Assembly (NCBI GenBank): GCA_018813725.1
Contig: JAHJBD010000154.1
Location: forward strand, 1 to 12,471
From: Nanobdellota archaeon
GTDB lineage: Archaea; Nanobdellota; Nanobdellia; Woesearchaeales; JAHJBD01
DNA length: 12,471 nucleotides
Direction: 5' to 3'
This document shows, piece after piece, positions 1-6,245 of the stretch. The notes beneath the pieces were generated by a model that ran no database searches, was not told the origin of the DNA, and worked only from the letters and a program-made list of their open reading frames with translations. The translations under genes were made by a program, and so were the position numbers. How positions within the stretch are numbered: position 1 is the first letter of the stretch; the number at the start of each line of letters is the position of its first letter.

Positions 1-43
1 ACTTAAACACTCTTTTCAAACTCTTAATGATAAATCCAAAAAG

Positions 44-77
44 TTTATAAATAGATACACATTTATACACACTTATA
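44..77 (+). promoter_or_regulatory. TATA box and tandem-repeat operator of the toxin-antitoxin pair
   Basis: TTTATAAATA at 44-53 is a good archaeal TATA box whose centre is about 29 bp before the ATG at 78, so the transcript is probably leaderless or nearly so. Between box and ATG lies a 10-bp tandem repeat, TACACATTTA (56-65) and TACACACTTA (66-75), matching at 9 of 10 positions and spaced one helical turn. Known ribbon-helix-helix antitoxins often bind short repeats over their own promoter. That the downstream antitoxin binds here is inference. Confidence 0.6.
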
Positions 78-425
78 ATGGCCTTTATCCTGACCAAAAA
101 AGATATAATCGCATTAAACCAAGAGTGCGAAAACGGAAATATCCATAACGAAGCAAGCCTAGATTACGCTTTAAGTTATGCTAAGCAGACAGATTATTGG
201 ATAAAGATTTTGGCATTATTGGTAAGGGCCATCAATATCGATCATGTATTTGAAGATGGGAACAAAAGGACTGCAGCATTATTGATCATGGCTTATGCAA
301 AGTATGAAGGTTATGACACCTATGATGATAGGGTTATAAGGCTTATCGCTAATATGGCTGCAAATAAGATCATAGGCTTAAAAAATATTGAGGAAAAGAT
401 TAAAGATGTCATCAAAAAGATTTAA
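78..425 (+). CDS. Doc/Fic-family toxin
   Basis: This 115-aa protein has the size of Doc (death-on-curing) toxins. Its core motif at residues 56-64 is HVFEDGNKR, followed by TAALL, the Doc form of the Fic motif (HxFx[DN][AG]NKR) in which Lys replaces the second Gly of HPFx[DE]GNGR. H56, F58, D60, N62, K63 and R64 are all present, so the active site looks intact. Known Doc proteins phosphorylate elongation factor Tu, whereas true Fic proteins transfer AMP; the NKR form favours the Doc-type reaction. The gene starts at the ATG fitted to the upstream TATA box and overlaps the antitoxin-like gene by 20 bp. Classical phd-doc puts the antitoxin first, so the order here is reversed. Substrate and toxicity are inferred from family membership. 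Confidence 0.85.
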   Translation: MAFILTKKDIIALNQECENGNIHNEASLDYALSYAKQTDYWIKILALLVRAINIDHVFEDGNKRTAALLIMAYAKYEGYDTYDDRVIRLIANMAANKIIGLKNIEEKIKDVIKKI

Positions 426-633
426 AGAACTTGCACATAAGATCTCGATAGAGAAAAAGGCAGTGTTAGATACACTCCTAGAATTTGAGAAAACAAAGAA
501 GATAGTTACCAAAACTAGGCTTAACTTTACTGTAGATAAAGGTGTAGCTCAGAAGTTTAGGAAATATTGCAGGGATCACGGCTACAATATGAGCGCCAAA
601 GTTGAAGAAGCTATGGAAAAGATATCTACCTAA
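406..633 (+). CDS. Ribbon-helix-helix antitoxin-like protein
   Basis: Starting at the ATG at 406, this encodes 75 aa. A TTG at 388 would add six residues, but the ATG is preferred because GAGG lies at 390-393, 12 nt upstream. The C-terminal half (about residues 38-75) reads as a ribbon-helix-helix fold: a short strand (RLNFTVD), a helix with KFRKYCRDHG, then a second helix beginning NMSAKVEEAMEKI. This is the DNA-binding arrangement of MetJ/Arc/CopG proteins and many antitoxins. The N-terminal 37 residues are charged and helical and could wrap the toxin. It overlaps the Doc-like gene by 20 bp, implying co-translation, and its stop overlaps the convergent dnaJ by 8 bp. Role as antitoxin and autorepressor is inferred from fold and position; it is not a Phd-type antitoxin. 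Confidence 0.72.
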   Translation: MSSKRFKELAHKISIEKKAVLDTLLEFEKTKKIVTKTRLNFTVDKGVAQKFRKYCRDHGYNMSAKVEEAMEKIST

Positions 634-1723
634 ACAAACCTTTTTTTTCTTTTTCAAACTCTTTGATAAGCTCTTTTTGCTTTTTAGAAACTTTCTTCGG
701 AACCTCGATAAATACCTCAACATACTGGTCTCCTGAACCATGGCCGTGCAAGTGAGGCATTCCTCTGCTTCTTATCCTAAAAACTGTCCCAGAGTCAGTT
801 CCTGAAGGTATCTTTAATGTTGCAGTACCATCAAGTGTAGGAACATCTATCTCTTCGCCAAGAACTGCTGTTGAGAACTTGATAGGCACCCTTATCTTGA
901 TATCATCTTCTTCTCTGTCAAACACCTTGTGTTCTTCTATATGGATAAATATGTAAAGGTCTCCTGTTCCGCCGCCTTTTTCTCCAGCTTCGCCTTGTCC
1001 TGCAATCCTTAGGTTAGTCCCTTCCTCTGCGCCTGCAGGTATCTTTATCTCGATCTGTCTTGTCTTTTTTTCAACACCAGTACCGTCGCACACAGAGCAT
1101 TCGTTCTTGATGAACTTGCCGCTTCCCTGGCACTTGTGGCAGACAGACTGTGTCTGTACCATCCCAAAAGGTGTCCTTTGCACACGCCTAACAGCTCCTG
1201 CTCCGTTGCATTCAGGGCAAGTTACAATGTCATCTTCAGAATTAGCGCCTGAGCCTTTGCACTTAGAGCATTTCTCAAGCCTTGGTATTATCACAGTCTT
1301 TGTTGCGCCGTGATAAGCCTCTTCAAGTGTTATCTCAATATCATACCTTAGGTCAGAACCACGCCTTGGCCCTCGTTTGGTCCTACCGCCAGAAAATCCG
1401 CCTCCAAAGAACCTGTCAAATATATCTTCAAATCCAAAACCTCCAAGGTCTTGGAAATTAAACCCAAAATCATTGAAGTCAAAGCCACGGCCGCCTTTAA
1501 ACTGTTCATATGTCTTGCCATACTGGTCATACTGTGACCGCTTATCATCATCGCCAAGCACTGCTGCAGCTTCATTTATCTCCTTAAATTTCTCAGTGGC
1601 ACCAGGATCCTTGCTTATATCAGGATGATGCTGTTTGGCAAGGTTCTTATATGCCTTCTTTATCTCTTCCTTTGTAGCGCTCTTGTCTACACCAAGGATC
1701 TTGTAATAATCTTTATCAGTCAT
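626..1723 (-). CDS. dnaJ: Chaperone protein DnaJ (class A Hsp40)
   Basis: DnaJ delivers unfolded proteins to DnaK and stimulates its ATPase. All class A parts are visible in 365 aa: a J domain (about 1-70) with HPD at 33-35; a Gly/Phe-rich linker (about 75-113); a cysteine-rich domain with four CxxCxGxG motifs (Cys 152/155, 169/172, 195/198, 209/212) binding two zinc ions; and two C-terminal beta domains for substrate. The end is short, finishing at KEKKGLFR. The start ATG overlaps the flavodoxin-like stop as ATGA, so translation is probably coupled. It is the last gene of the heat-shock operon and converges on the antitoxin gene. The bacterial-type sequence agrees with ancient acquisition of the Hsp70 system by archaea. 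Confidence 0.97.
   Translation of the reverse strand: MTDKDYYKILGVDKSATKEEIKKAYKNLAKQHHPDISKDPGATEKFKEINEAAAVLGDDDKRSQYDQYGKTYEQFKGGRGFDFNDFGFNFQDLGGFGFEDIFDRFFGGGFSGGRTKRGPRRGSDLRYDIEITLEEAYHGATKTVIIPRLEKCSKCKGSGANSEDDIVTCPECNGAGAVRRVQRTPFGMVQTQSVCHKCQGSGKFIKNECSVCDGTGVEKKTRQIEIKIPAGAEEGTNLRIAGQGEAGEKGGGTGDLYIFIHIEEHKVFDREEDDIKIRVPIKFSTAVLGEEIDVPTLDGTATLKIPSGTDSGTVFRIRSRGMPHLHGHGSGDQYVEVFIEVPKKVSKKQKELIKEFEKEKKGLFR
641..655 (+). terminator. Oligo-T terminator after the toxin-antitoxin pair
   Basis: The plus strand reads T8-C-T5 from 641, seven bases after the antitoxin stop. Archaeal polymerases stop at such oligo-T tracts without a hairpin. The tract lies inside the end of the convergent dnaJ, where its complement encodes the Lys-rich tail (KEKKG). 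Confidence 0.5.
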
Positions 1724-2220
1724 TTTATTTTTATCTTCTCAATCTGTTTAATAACCTTTGGATTTTTTACTTCTCCTGCCTTGTCAGCAACAGCGATAAA
1801 TTCGCCTGCGACTTTTCCATGCACGCCTTTTACAAAATTTTTCATGCACCTTATCTCTTCTGGGAGTGAAGGTTCATGGCCGCCGACAGCTATCAGGAAG
1901 AACTTTTTATCTTTCAGTTTCTTGTTAAAGAAATACGGGTTGCACCTGTCCATAAAGTTCTTCATCATGCCAGATACATTGAAAAAATAGCATGGCGAAG
2001 CAAGTATTATCAGGTCAGCTGCTTCGATCTTTTCATATATGCTGTGCATATCATCTTTCTTATCACACCTTCCTGTCTTTGGGCAGCAATGATCACTGCC
2101 GCTGCAAAAGTTGATCTTTGTATCTCTAAGATAGATGACCTCTGCATCCTTAGCAATACTCTCTATCAAAAAGTCAGTATTGCCTTTCCTAGGGCTCCCG
2201 TTTATCGCTAGTATTTTCAT
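1720..2220 (-). CDS. Flavodoxin-fold NAD(P)H/FMN reductase-like protein
   Basis: This 166-aa protein has the NADPH-dependent FMN reductase / iron-sulfur flavoprotein fold. MKILAINGSPRKGNT at the N-terminus is the FMN-phosphate loop (GSPRKGNT, 8-15), and SPCYFFNVSGMMKNFMDR (75-92) is the second conserved flavin and dimer segment. A compact Cys region carries C39, C45, C46 and C52 just before DDM. Relatives have C-x2-C-x2-C-x(5-7)-C there, sometimes binding a 4Fe-4S cluster; the second Cys position here is Ser42 while C46 is extra, so cluster binding is uncertain. It sits between dnaK and dnaJ, starting 15 nt after the dnaK stop with no Shine-Dalgarno sequence but a T7-C-T7 tract, and overlapping dnaJ by ATGA. 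A redox role in stress is plausible but inferred. Confidence 0.85.
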   Translation of the reverse strand: MKILAINGSPRKGNTDFLIESIAKDAEVIYLRDTKINFCSGSDHCCPKTGRCDKKDDMHSIYEKIEAADLIILASPCYFFNVSGMMKNFMDRCNPYFFNKKLKDKKFFLIAVGGHEPSLPEEIRCMKNFVKGVHGKVAGEFIAVADKAGEVKNPKVIKQIEKIKIK

Positions 2221-2235
2221 AAAAAAAGAAAAAAA
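2221..2235 (-). terminator. T7-C-T7 tract between dnaK and the flavodoxin gene
   Basis: Immediately after the dnaK stop the minus strand reads TTTTTTTCTTTTTTT and then the next ATG. Oligo-T runs are the core of intrinsic archaeal terminators. It sits inside an otherwise tight operon, so it may give partial termination and lower transcription of the reductase and dnaJ relative to dnaK. This function is inferred. Confidence 0.45.
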
Positions 2236-4110
2236 TTATTTTTTCTTCTTGTCGTCTTTTACTTCAAAGTCAGCATCCACAACCTTGTCGTCCTTTTTCT
2301 TCTTTTCAGGCTCTTCCTGCGGCTGCTTAGCCTGCTCTTCAGCAGCTTTCTTGTACATCTCTTCAGCAACCTTGTGGAACTTCTCTGTCAAGCTATCTTT
2401 TGCCTTCTTGATCTGCTCAAAGTTCTTCTCTTTGTCCTTCAAGAGCTCTTTTAAGCCTTCGATATCTTTCTTGATAGGTTCAAGCTCTTTTTTGTCAACC
2501 TTGTCACCCATCTCTTTGATAGTCTTTTCATACTGGAACACTAGGGTTTCAGCTTCGTTCAAGACTTCGACTTTCTCTTTCTTAGCCTTGTCTTCTTCAG
2601 CATGCACCTCTGCTTCTTTCTTCATCCTTTCTACTTCTTCTTCAGAAAGTTTCTGTGTTGCAGTGATATTGATCTTCTGCTCTTTTCCTGTTCCAAGGTC
2701 TTTTGCAGATACATGTACAATACCGTTTGCATCGATGTCAAATGTTACTTCGATCTGAGGCACTCCTCTTGATGCTGGTGGTATTCCCACAAGGTCAAAC
2801 CTTCCAAGAGACTTGTTGTCATTTGCCATCGGCCTTTCACCCTGTAATACATTGATGGTCACTGCCGGCTGGTTGTCTGCTGCTGTACTGAATATCTGAG
2901 ACTTCTTTGTTGGGATTGTTGTATTCCTCTGGATCAATGCTGTCATGACCCCACCAAGAGTCTCGATACCGAGTGTCAAAGGCGTAACATCCAAAAGAAG
3001 GATATCTTTTACCTCTCCTGCAAGTACTCCTGCCTGGATAGCTGCCCCTTGTGACACGCACTCCATAGGGTCAACCCCTCTTTCAGCTGGCTTACCTATA
3101 TAATCTTCGATAAACTTTCTGACGATCGGCATCCTTGTAGGTCCGCCTACTAATATTACTTTGTCGATGTCCTTTATTGTCATCTTTGCATCTTTTACTG
3201 CCTGTTCAACTGGATGCTTGCACCTTTTTATGATAGGGTCAACTATCTCATCTATCTTTGACCTTGTCAAAGGCATCTTTAGGTGTATGGCACTGCCTTC
3301 TCTCTGTGTTATGAAAGGCAGGTTGATCTCTGTCTCGATAGTTGTAGAAAGCTCGATCTTTGCTTTTTCTGCAGCTTCTCTTAACCTTTGCATTGCAGTG
3401 TCATCCTCAGACAGGTCAATACCATCGCTTTTCTTGAAAGCTTCTATGATATACTTCATTATGGATTCGTCCATGTCTGTTCCGCCAAGCTGTGTATCGC
3501 CTGAGGTTGACTTAACTTCAAATACGCCGTCGCTCATGTCCATTATGGTAACATCAAGTGTTCCGCCGCCAAAGTCAAATACTAGTATCTTAAGCTCTTT
3601 GTCAGCTTTGTCAAGCCCAAAAGCCATTGACGCTGCTGTTGGCTCGTTTACTAACCTTACTACTTCAAGGCCAGCGATAGCTCCAGCGTCTTTTGTTGCC
3701 TGCCTCTGGTTGTCGTCAAAATATGCAGGTACAGTGATAACTGCTTTGTTGATAGGTTCACCGATAAACTCTTCTGCATCTTTCTTGATCTTCTGCAGGA
3801 TAAATGCTGAGATCTGCTGAGGTGTATATTCTTTACCGTTGACCTTGTACTTATAGTCTGTTCCGATCTTCCTTTTTGCAGCAGTGATTGTGTTCTTTGC
3901 GTTTGATACTGCTTGTCTTCGTGCTGGTTCGCCAACCAAAAGCTGTCCGTCTTTTGTGAACGCGACAACTGATGGGAACGCTTTTCCATACTGTGTCATG
4001 CCCTCTGCGCTTGGGATTATCGCAGGTTTTCCTGCCTGCAGCACAGATGCTGCGCTGTTTGATGTTCCAAGATCGATTCCGATTATTTTTTCTTTTTTTG
4101 TTGTTGCCAT
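2236..4110 (-). CDS. dnaK: Chaperone protein DnaK (Hsp70)
   Basis: A full-length 624-aa Hsp70: an ATP-driven chaperone that binds extended peptides in the cytoplasm. The nucleotide-binding domain shows GIDLGTSNS (11-19), VPAYFDD (127-133), DFGGGTLDVT (179-188) and GGPTRMP (322-328). The interdomain linker is DILLLDV (369-375), followed by the beta-sandwich substrate domain and a helical lid. The tail is highly charged and holds VVDADFEV, a close form of the bacterial DnaK ending, then further lysines. The ATG is fixed by AGGAGG (4119-4124 on this strand), 8 nt upstream and overlapping the stop of the preceding gene. All catalytic motifs appear intact. The sequence is bacterial in type. grpE lies two genes upstream and dnaJ two genes downstream, so the cycle is complete in one operon. 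Confidence 0.98.
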   Translation of the reverse strand: MATTKKEKIIGIDLGTSNSAASVLQAGKPAIIPSAEGMTQYGKAFPSVVAFTKDGQLLVGEPARRQAVSNAKNTITAAKRKIGTDYKYKVNGKEYTPQQISAFILQKIKKDAEEFIGEPINKAVITVPAYFDDNQRQATKDAGAIAGLEVVRLVNEPTAASMAFGLDKADKELKILVFDFGGGTLDVTIMDMSDGVFEVKSTSGDTQLGGTDMDESIMKYIIEAFKKSDGIDLSEDDTAMQRLREAAEKAKIELSTTIETEINLPFITQREGSAIHLKMPLTRSKIDEIVDPIIKRCKHPVEQAVKDAKMTIKDIDKVILVGGPTRMPIVRKFIEDYIGKPAERGVDPMECVSQGAAIQAGVLAGEVKDILLLDVTPLTLGIETLGGVMTALIQRNTTIPTKKSQIFSTAADNQPAVTINVLQGERPMANDNKSLGRFDLVGIPPASRGVPQIEVTFDIDANGIVHVSAKDLGTGKEQKINITATQKLSEEEVERMKKEAEVHAEEDKAKKEKVEVLNEAETLVFQYEKTIKEMGDKVDKKELEPIKKDIEGLKELLKDKEKNFEQIKKAKDSLTEKFHKVAEEMYKKAAEEQAKQPQEEPEKKKKDDKVVDADFEVKDDKKKK

Positions 4111-4116
4111 TTTATT

Positions 4117-4126
4117 TTCCTCCTAT
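4117..4126 (-). promoter_or_regulatory. Shine-Dalgarno site of dnaK
   Basis: The minus strand reads ATAGGAGGAAAATAAA before the ATG; AGGAGG (4119-4124) is a near-complete match to the 16S tail. It is the strongest ribosome site in the operon and overlaps the stop codon of the upstream CxxCxxCC gene, suggesting dnaK is translated at a high and independent rate. Confidence 0.75.
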
Positions 4127-4605
4127 ATTAGCTCGTAGTTAAGCATTTTTTTTAGTTTGTCTTTTGGAACCAGGTTTTCCAGTTCGCCTCCTTTTAGCAC
4201 CTTTCCTCCTGTCTTGAGGTAAGATGCATACTGCCTGACCGATTCAGGATCATTAATGTTGACTTGATAATTGAGCATGAACCACAAAGCAAGTTCCTCG
4301 CTTTTGCAGTTACCTACTCTACATTGCAATGGCTTTACTGTATGTATAGAGCAAAGATCGTGCTTTAGGAAGACACATCTTCCGAACGGTCTCTTCTCTG
4401 TCTTTGGTCTCCATAGCTTGGTATGGAACAATTCCTTTTCTTCCAGCCATCTTTCTTTCAGCTCCTTTTCCTTGATTTTCAAGTGATCTGCGATCCTTTT
4501 CAGGTCTTCTTTCACAAGAAAACCTGTGCCATATTTACAGCAATGGCCGCATCTGTCGCAGTCTTGGTTTAATATATCTTTTAATGGTGTATCTTTTGTG
4601 ATCAT
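4123..4605 (-). CDS. YkgJ-type CxxCxxCC metal-binding protein
   Basis: The 160-aa protein belongs to the YkgJ-like family described as putative zinc- or iron-chelating proteins. Residues 16-23 are CDRCGHCC, the defining CxxCxxCC motif. A second conserved block contains C77, then C85 with H88 (CSIHTVKPLQCR) and C95, C100. The ligand set looks complete. No enzymatic activity is established for the family and the metal cannot be told from sequence. The gene overlaps grpE upstream as ATGA and its stop overlaps the dnaK ribosome site, so it is embedded between grpE and dnaK. Placement in a heat-shock operon suggests a role in metal or thiol stress, which is inference. Confidence 0.82.
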   Translation of the reverse strand: MITKDTPLKDILNQDCDRCGHCCKYGTGFLVKEDLKRIADHLKIKEKELKERWLEEKELFHTKLWRPKTEKRPFGRCVFLKHDLCSIHTVKPLQCRVGNCKSEELALWFMLNYQVNINDPESVRQYASYLKTGGKVLKGGELENLVPKDKLKKMLNYELI

Positions 4606-5093
4606 TTAGCGACCTTGACTTTTGTGTGCCTTAGCACCTTTTCGCCAAGCATGTATCCTTTCTGAAGCTCTTCTAATATTGTATCCTCTGGCTTGTCTGA
4701 AGAGGCTTTCATCAGCACATCATGCTTGTAAGGGTCAAGTTTTTCACCCATAGCCTTTATAGGCTTTAGCCCTTCTTTTTCAAGGATAGAAAAGAGTTGA
4801 GCATAGATCATCTCAACCCCTTTTATGAACTTATCCTTGTCAGAGGTGTTTTTGAGCGCAATCTCGAATGAATCCAGCACAGGTAGTATCTCATCTATGA
4901 TCTTTGCTTTTGAATACTTGATGAAATCTTCTCTTTCTCTTTCGACTCTTTTTTTGTAGTTCTCAAACTCTGCCTGAAGTCTTTGGCATGTGTCTGTAAG
5001 GTCTGCTATCACTTCTTTTTCAGCAGGTTTCTTCTCTTCATGCTTTTTCTGCTTATTAGGTTCTTCTTTTTTTTCTTCAGCTTTTTCACTCAT
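4602..5093 (-). CDS. grpE: Nucleotide exchange factor GrpE
   Basis: GrpE releases ADP from DnaK. The 163-aa protein has a Lys/Glu-rich disordered N-terminus, a long coiled-coil dimer helix (about 30-105, with LQAEFENYKKRVEREREDF), and the C-terminal beta head with the signature LDPYKHDVLM and GYMLGEKVLRHTKVKVA near the end. Length is normal to slightly short. It overlaps hsp20 by ATGA upstream and the CxxCxxCC gene by ATGA downstream, so all three are probably translated in a coupled way. It stands second in the operon, three genes ahead of the cochaperone dnaJ. Confidence 0.96.
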   Translation of the reverse strand: MSEKAEEKKEEPNKQKKHEEKKPAEKEVIADLTDTCQRLQAEFENYKKRVEREREDFIKYSKAKIIDEILPVLDSFEIALKNTSDKDKFIKGVEMIYAQLFSILEKEGLKPIKAMGEKLDPYKHDVLMKASSDKPEDTILEELQKGYMLGEKVLRHTKVKVAK

Positions 5094-5494
5094 TTTAACT
5101 TCATCCTCTTTGATTTAAGTTCAACCTTTGGCATGGTAAGCTTTAGTACATTATCCTGATATACAGCAATAGTGTTCTGTGGATCGATCATTGTTGGTAA
5201 TGGAAGAATTTTCTTGAACTGCTGTACCTGAGTTACGCTTTTTACATTATCGATGCTTTTCTGCATCTTTCTTTGGGCTATGATGCCTACAGAGTTTGCC
5301 CTTATGTCCAGATTAACATCATCTGCATTAGGCACTCTTAATGTTGCAATCAAAGAAGATTCTGTTTCCTGCAATTCAGGCCTAATCTCTGGAACTTGCT
5401 TTTTGATAGTCTGGATCGGCTGAGGCATCATAAGTTTCTTGTACATCTGCTCTATCTCGTCATGCATCTTTGCTATCTTATCGTACATATCCAT
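5090..5494 (-). CDS. Small heat shock protein (Hsp20/alpha-crystallin family)
   Basis: The first gene of the operon encodes 134 aa. A short helical N-terminus (1-25, Met-rich) precedes an alpha-crystallin-like domain from about 38: the strand segment LIATLRVPNADDVNLDIRAN, then FKKILPLPTMIDP (93-105) and VLKLTMPKV (116-124), the usual GxLxIxxPK end. The short tail is Lys-rich and has no I-x-I motif after the domain, so large-oligomer assembly may be weak. Small Hsps hold unfolding proteins without ATP for DnaK-DnaJ-GrpE to refold, which matches the operon content. The start ATG follows GGTGAT by 6 nt. It is transcribed from a TATA box about 80 bp upstream across a repeat array. The divergence makes family assignment slightly less certain than for its neighbours. 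Confidence 0.85.
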   Translation of the reverse strand: MDMYDKIAKMHDEIEQMYKKLMMPQPIQTIKKQVPEIRPELQETESSLIATLRVPNADDVNLDIRANSVGIIAQRKMQKSIDNVKSVTQVQQFKKILPLPTMIDPQNTIAVYQDNVLKLTMPKVELKSKRMKLK

Positions 5495-5500
5495 TTTTTA

Positions 5501-5505
5501 TCACC
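5501..5505 (-). promoter_or_regulatory. Shine-Dalgarno site of hsp20
   Basis: GGTGA(T) on the minus strand, 6 nt before the ATG, pairs with the 3' end of archaeal 16S rRNA. It shows that the hsp20 mRNA has a leader, unlike the leaderless genes nearby. Confidence 0.65.
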
Positions 5506-5510
5506 TTATT

Positions 5511-5550
5511 GTTGAATTGAAGTCAACAGTTTAGTTGACTTAAGGTCAAC
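5511..5550. promoter_or_regulatory. Four-half-site operator of the heat-shock operon
   Basis: Half-sites alternate in direction: GTTGA(A) at 5511, GTCAAC at 5522-5527, GTTGAC at 5534-5539 and GTCAAC at 5545-5550, with starts 11, 12 and 11 bp apart. The central pair forms a perfect 8-bp inverted repeat AAGTCAAC-N6-GTTGACTT (5520-5541). The array lies from about +1 to +40 of the predicted hsp20 transcript, where a bound protein would block the polymerase. The adjacent winged-helix gene is the obvious candidate binder. From memory, the Archaeoglobus heat-shock regulator HSR1 binds a similar CTAAC-N5-GTTAG palindrome. Binding here is not shown. Confidence 0.72.
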
Positions 5551-5569
5551 GAAAACAAAAGAATATCTA

Positions 5570-5607
5570 CTAATATATAAATGTTTCGGAAAAGGTTTAT
5601 ATATCAG
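5570..5607. promoter_or_regulatory. Back-to-back TATA boxes of hsp20 and the regulator
   Basis: On the minus strand TTTATATAT (5581 to 5573) follows CGAAACA, a BRE-like element, and predicts a start near 5551. On the plus strand TTTATATAT (5596-5604) predicts a start near 5626. The two arms, CTAATATATAAA (5570-5581) and TTTATATATCAG (5596-5607), are inverted copies matching at 11 of 12 positions. Confidence 0.75.
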
Positions 5608-5625
5608 ACATGACTTATGGTAATT

Positions 5626-6036
5626 ATGCCAATTTTTATCAGGGAAAAGATAACAATCATCAGGGCAAGAAAGCCAGTTGATCCAAATGTTAATGATCTT
5701 CTCCAATGGTTTGGCAGCTCTCTTGGACTTTTTGGCATACGTGATAGGGACAAGAGCTGTTTTCGTGTTTTTCTAGAATTATTAAAAGCCGTGAAGATGG
5801 GTAGAGCCATGAGCTCTGACGAGCTCGCCTTAAGGACTGGCCTTACCAGAGCAACAGTTGTCCACCACTTGAATAATCTGATGGTATCTGGCCTTGTTGT
5901 GCATGAAGGGAATAGATATATCCTTCGAGCTTCAAAACTGCACGACGTTGTCGACGAGATCCAAAAAGACATGTCAAGGACGCTTGAGGACCTAAAATCA
6001 GCTGCTTCTAAGATCGATGAACGGTTAGGGTTGTAA
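5626..6036 (+). CDS. Winged-helix transcriptional regulator (probable heat-shock regulator)
   Basis: From the ATG at 5626 this encodes 136 aa. The TATA box centre at 5600 is 26 bp away, so a leaderless start here fits better than the in-frame ATG at 5617, only 17 bp from it. Residues about 44-101 form a winged helix: a first helix with CFRVFLELLKA, then MSSDELALRTGLTRATVVHHLNNLMVSGLV with recognition helix about 74-86, and a wing with VVHEGNRYILR. The C-terminus (103-136) is a helix with heptad-like spacing that probably dimerises. The fold resembles ArsR-like archaeal regulators such as Phr and HSR1, which repress or control heat-shock genes. Divergent position beside hsp20 and the palindromic operator support control of the Hsp operon. 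Autoregulation is possible but the array lies nearer the other promoter. Confidence 0.8.
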   Translation: MPIFIREKITIIRARKPVDPNVNDLLQWFGSSLGLFGIRDRDKSCFRVFLELLKAVKMGRAMSSDELALRTGLTRATVVHHLNNLMVSGLVVHEGNRYILRASKLHDVVDEIQKDMSRTLEDLKSAASKIDERLGL

Positions 6037-6045
6037 CCCAAAGGC

Positions 6046-6082
6046 TTTTATATTTTAATGGCACAATATGCAGATTAGGTGA
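6046..6082 (+). promoter_or_regulatory. Promoter and ribosome site of the 52-aa gene
   Basis: TTTTATATTTTA (6046-6057) is a TATA box starting 10 bases after the regulator stop. AGGTGA (6077-6082) ends 4 nt before the ATG at 6087. The gene may be transcribed on its own, with a short leader. Confidence 0.55.
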
Positions 6083-6086
6083 GAAA

Positions 6087-6245
6087 ATGACACAAGAAGG
6101 TATTTGCATCGGCATAGCTGACGGAAAAGTAGTTGTTGAAAATAAAGACCTCAATATAGTGATGGATACTCTGATAAGGGATTATCCAGACAAGAAAACC
6201 TCCATATCATCCATCCCGAAAGGTGACAATGTATTTATTTTATAA
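6087..6245 (+). CDS. 52-aa DUF5678-like protein
   Basis: A short ORF encodes 52 aa with a strong ribosome site (AGGTGA, 4 nt upstream). It begins MTQEGICIGIADGKVVVENK, continues with a helix (DLNIVMDTLIRDYPDKK) and ends SIPKGDNVFIL. This layout, a strand with DGKVV, a helix ending in YP-K, then P-K-G and a hydrophobic end, matches my memory of DUF5678, a family of about 50-residue archaeal proteins of unknown function. The match is by pattern only. Its stop overlaps by 6 bp the end of a convergent minus-strand ORF. There are no membrane segments or metal-binding motifs. No function is proposed. Confidence 0.68.
   Translation: MTQEGICIGIADGKVVVENKDLNIVMDTLIRDYPDKKTSISSIPKGDNVFIL

Noticed and set aside
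478..741. Minus-strand ORF of 87 codons across the antitoxin and dnaJ ends
   Set aside because: Overlaps two well-supported genes and has no start context; dnaJ itself accounts for the strand.
2135..2758. Plus-strand ORF of 207 codons rich in Ser and Phe
   Set aside because: It is antisense to the Lys/Glu-rich tail of dnaK; its composition is the complement of that coding sequence and it has no promoter or ribosome site.
3161..3820. Plus-strand ORF of 219 codons
   Set aside because: Shadow of the highly conserved dnaK nucleotide-binding domain; no recognisable protein features.
5604..6041. Minus-strand ORF of 145 codons
   Set aside because: Antisense to the winged-helix regulator, which has clear domain features and a fitting promoter.
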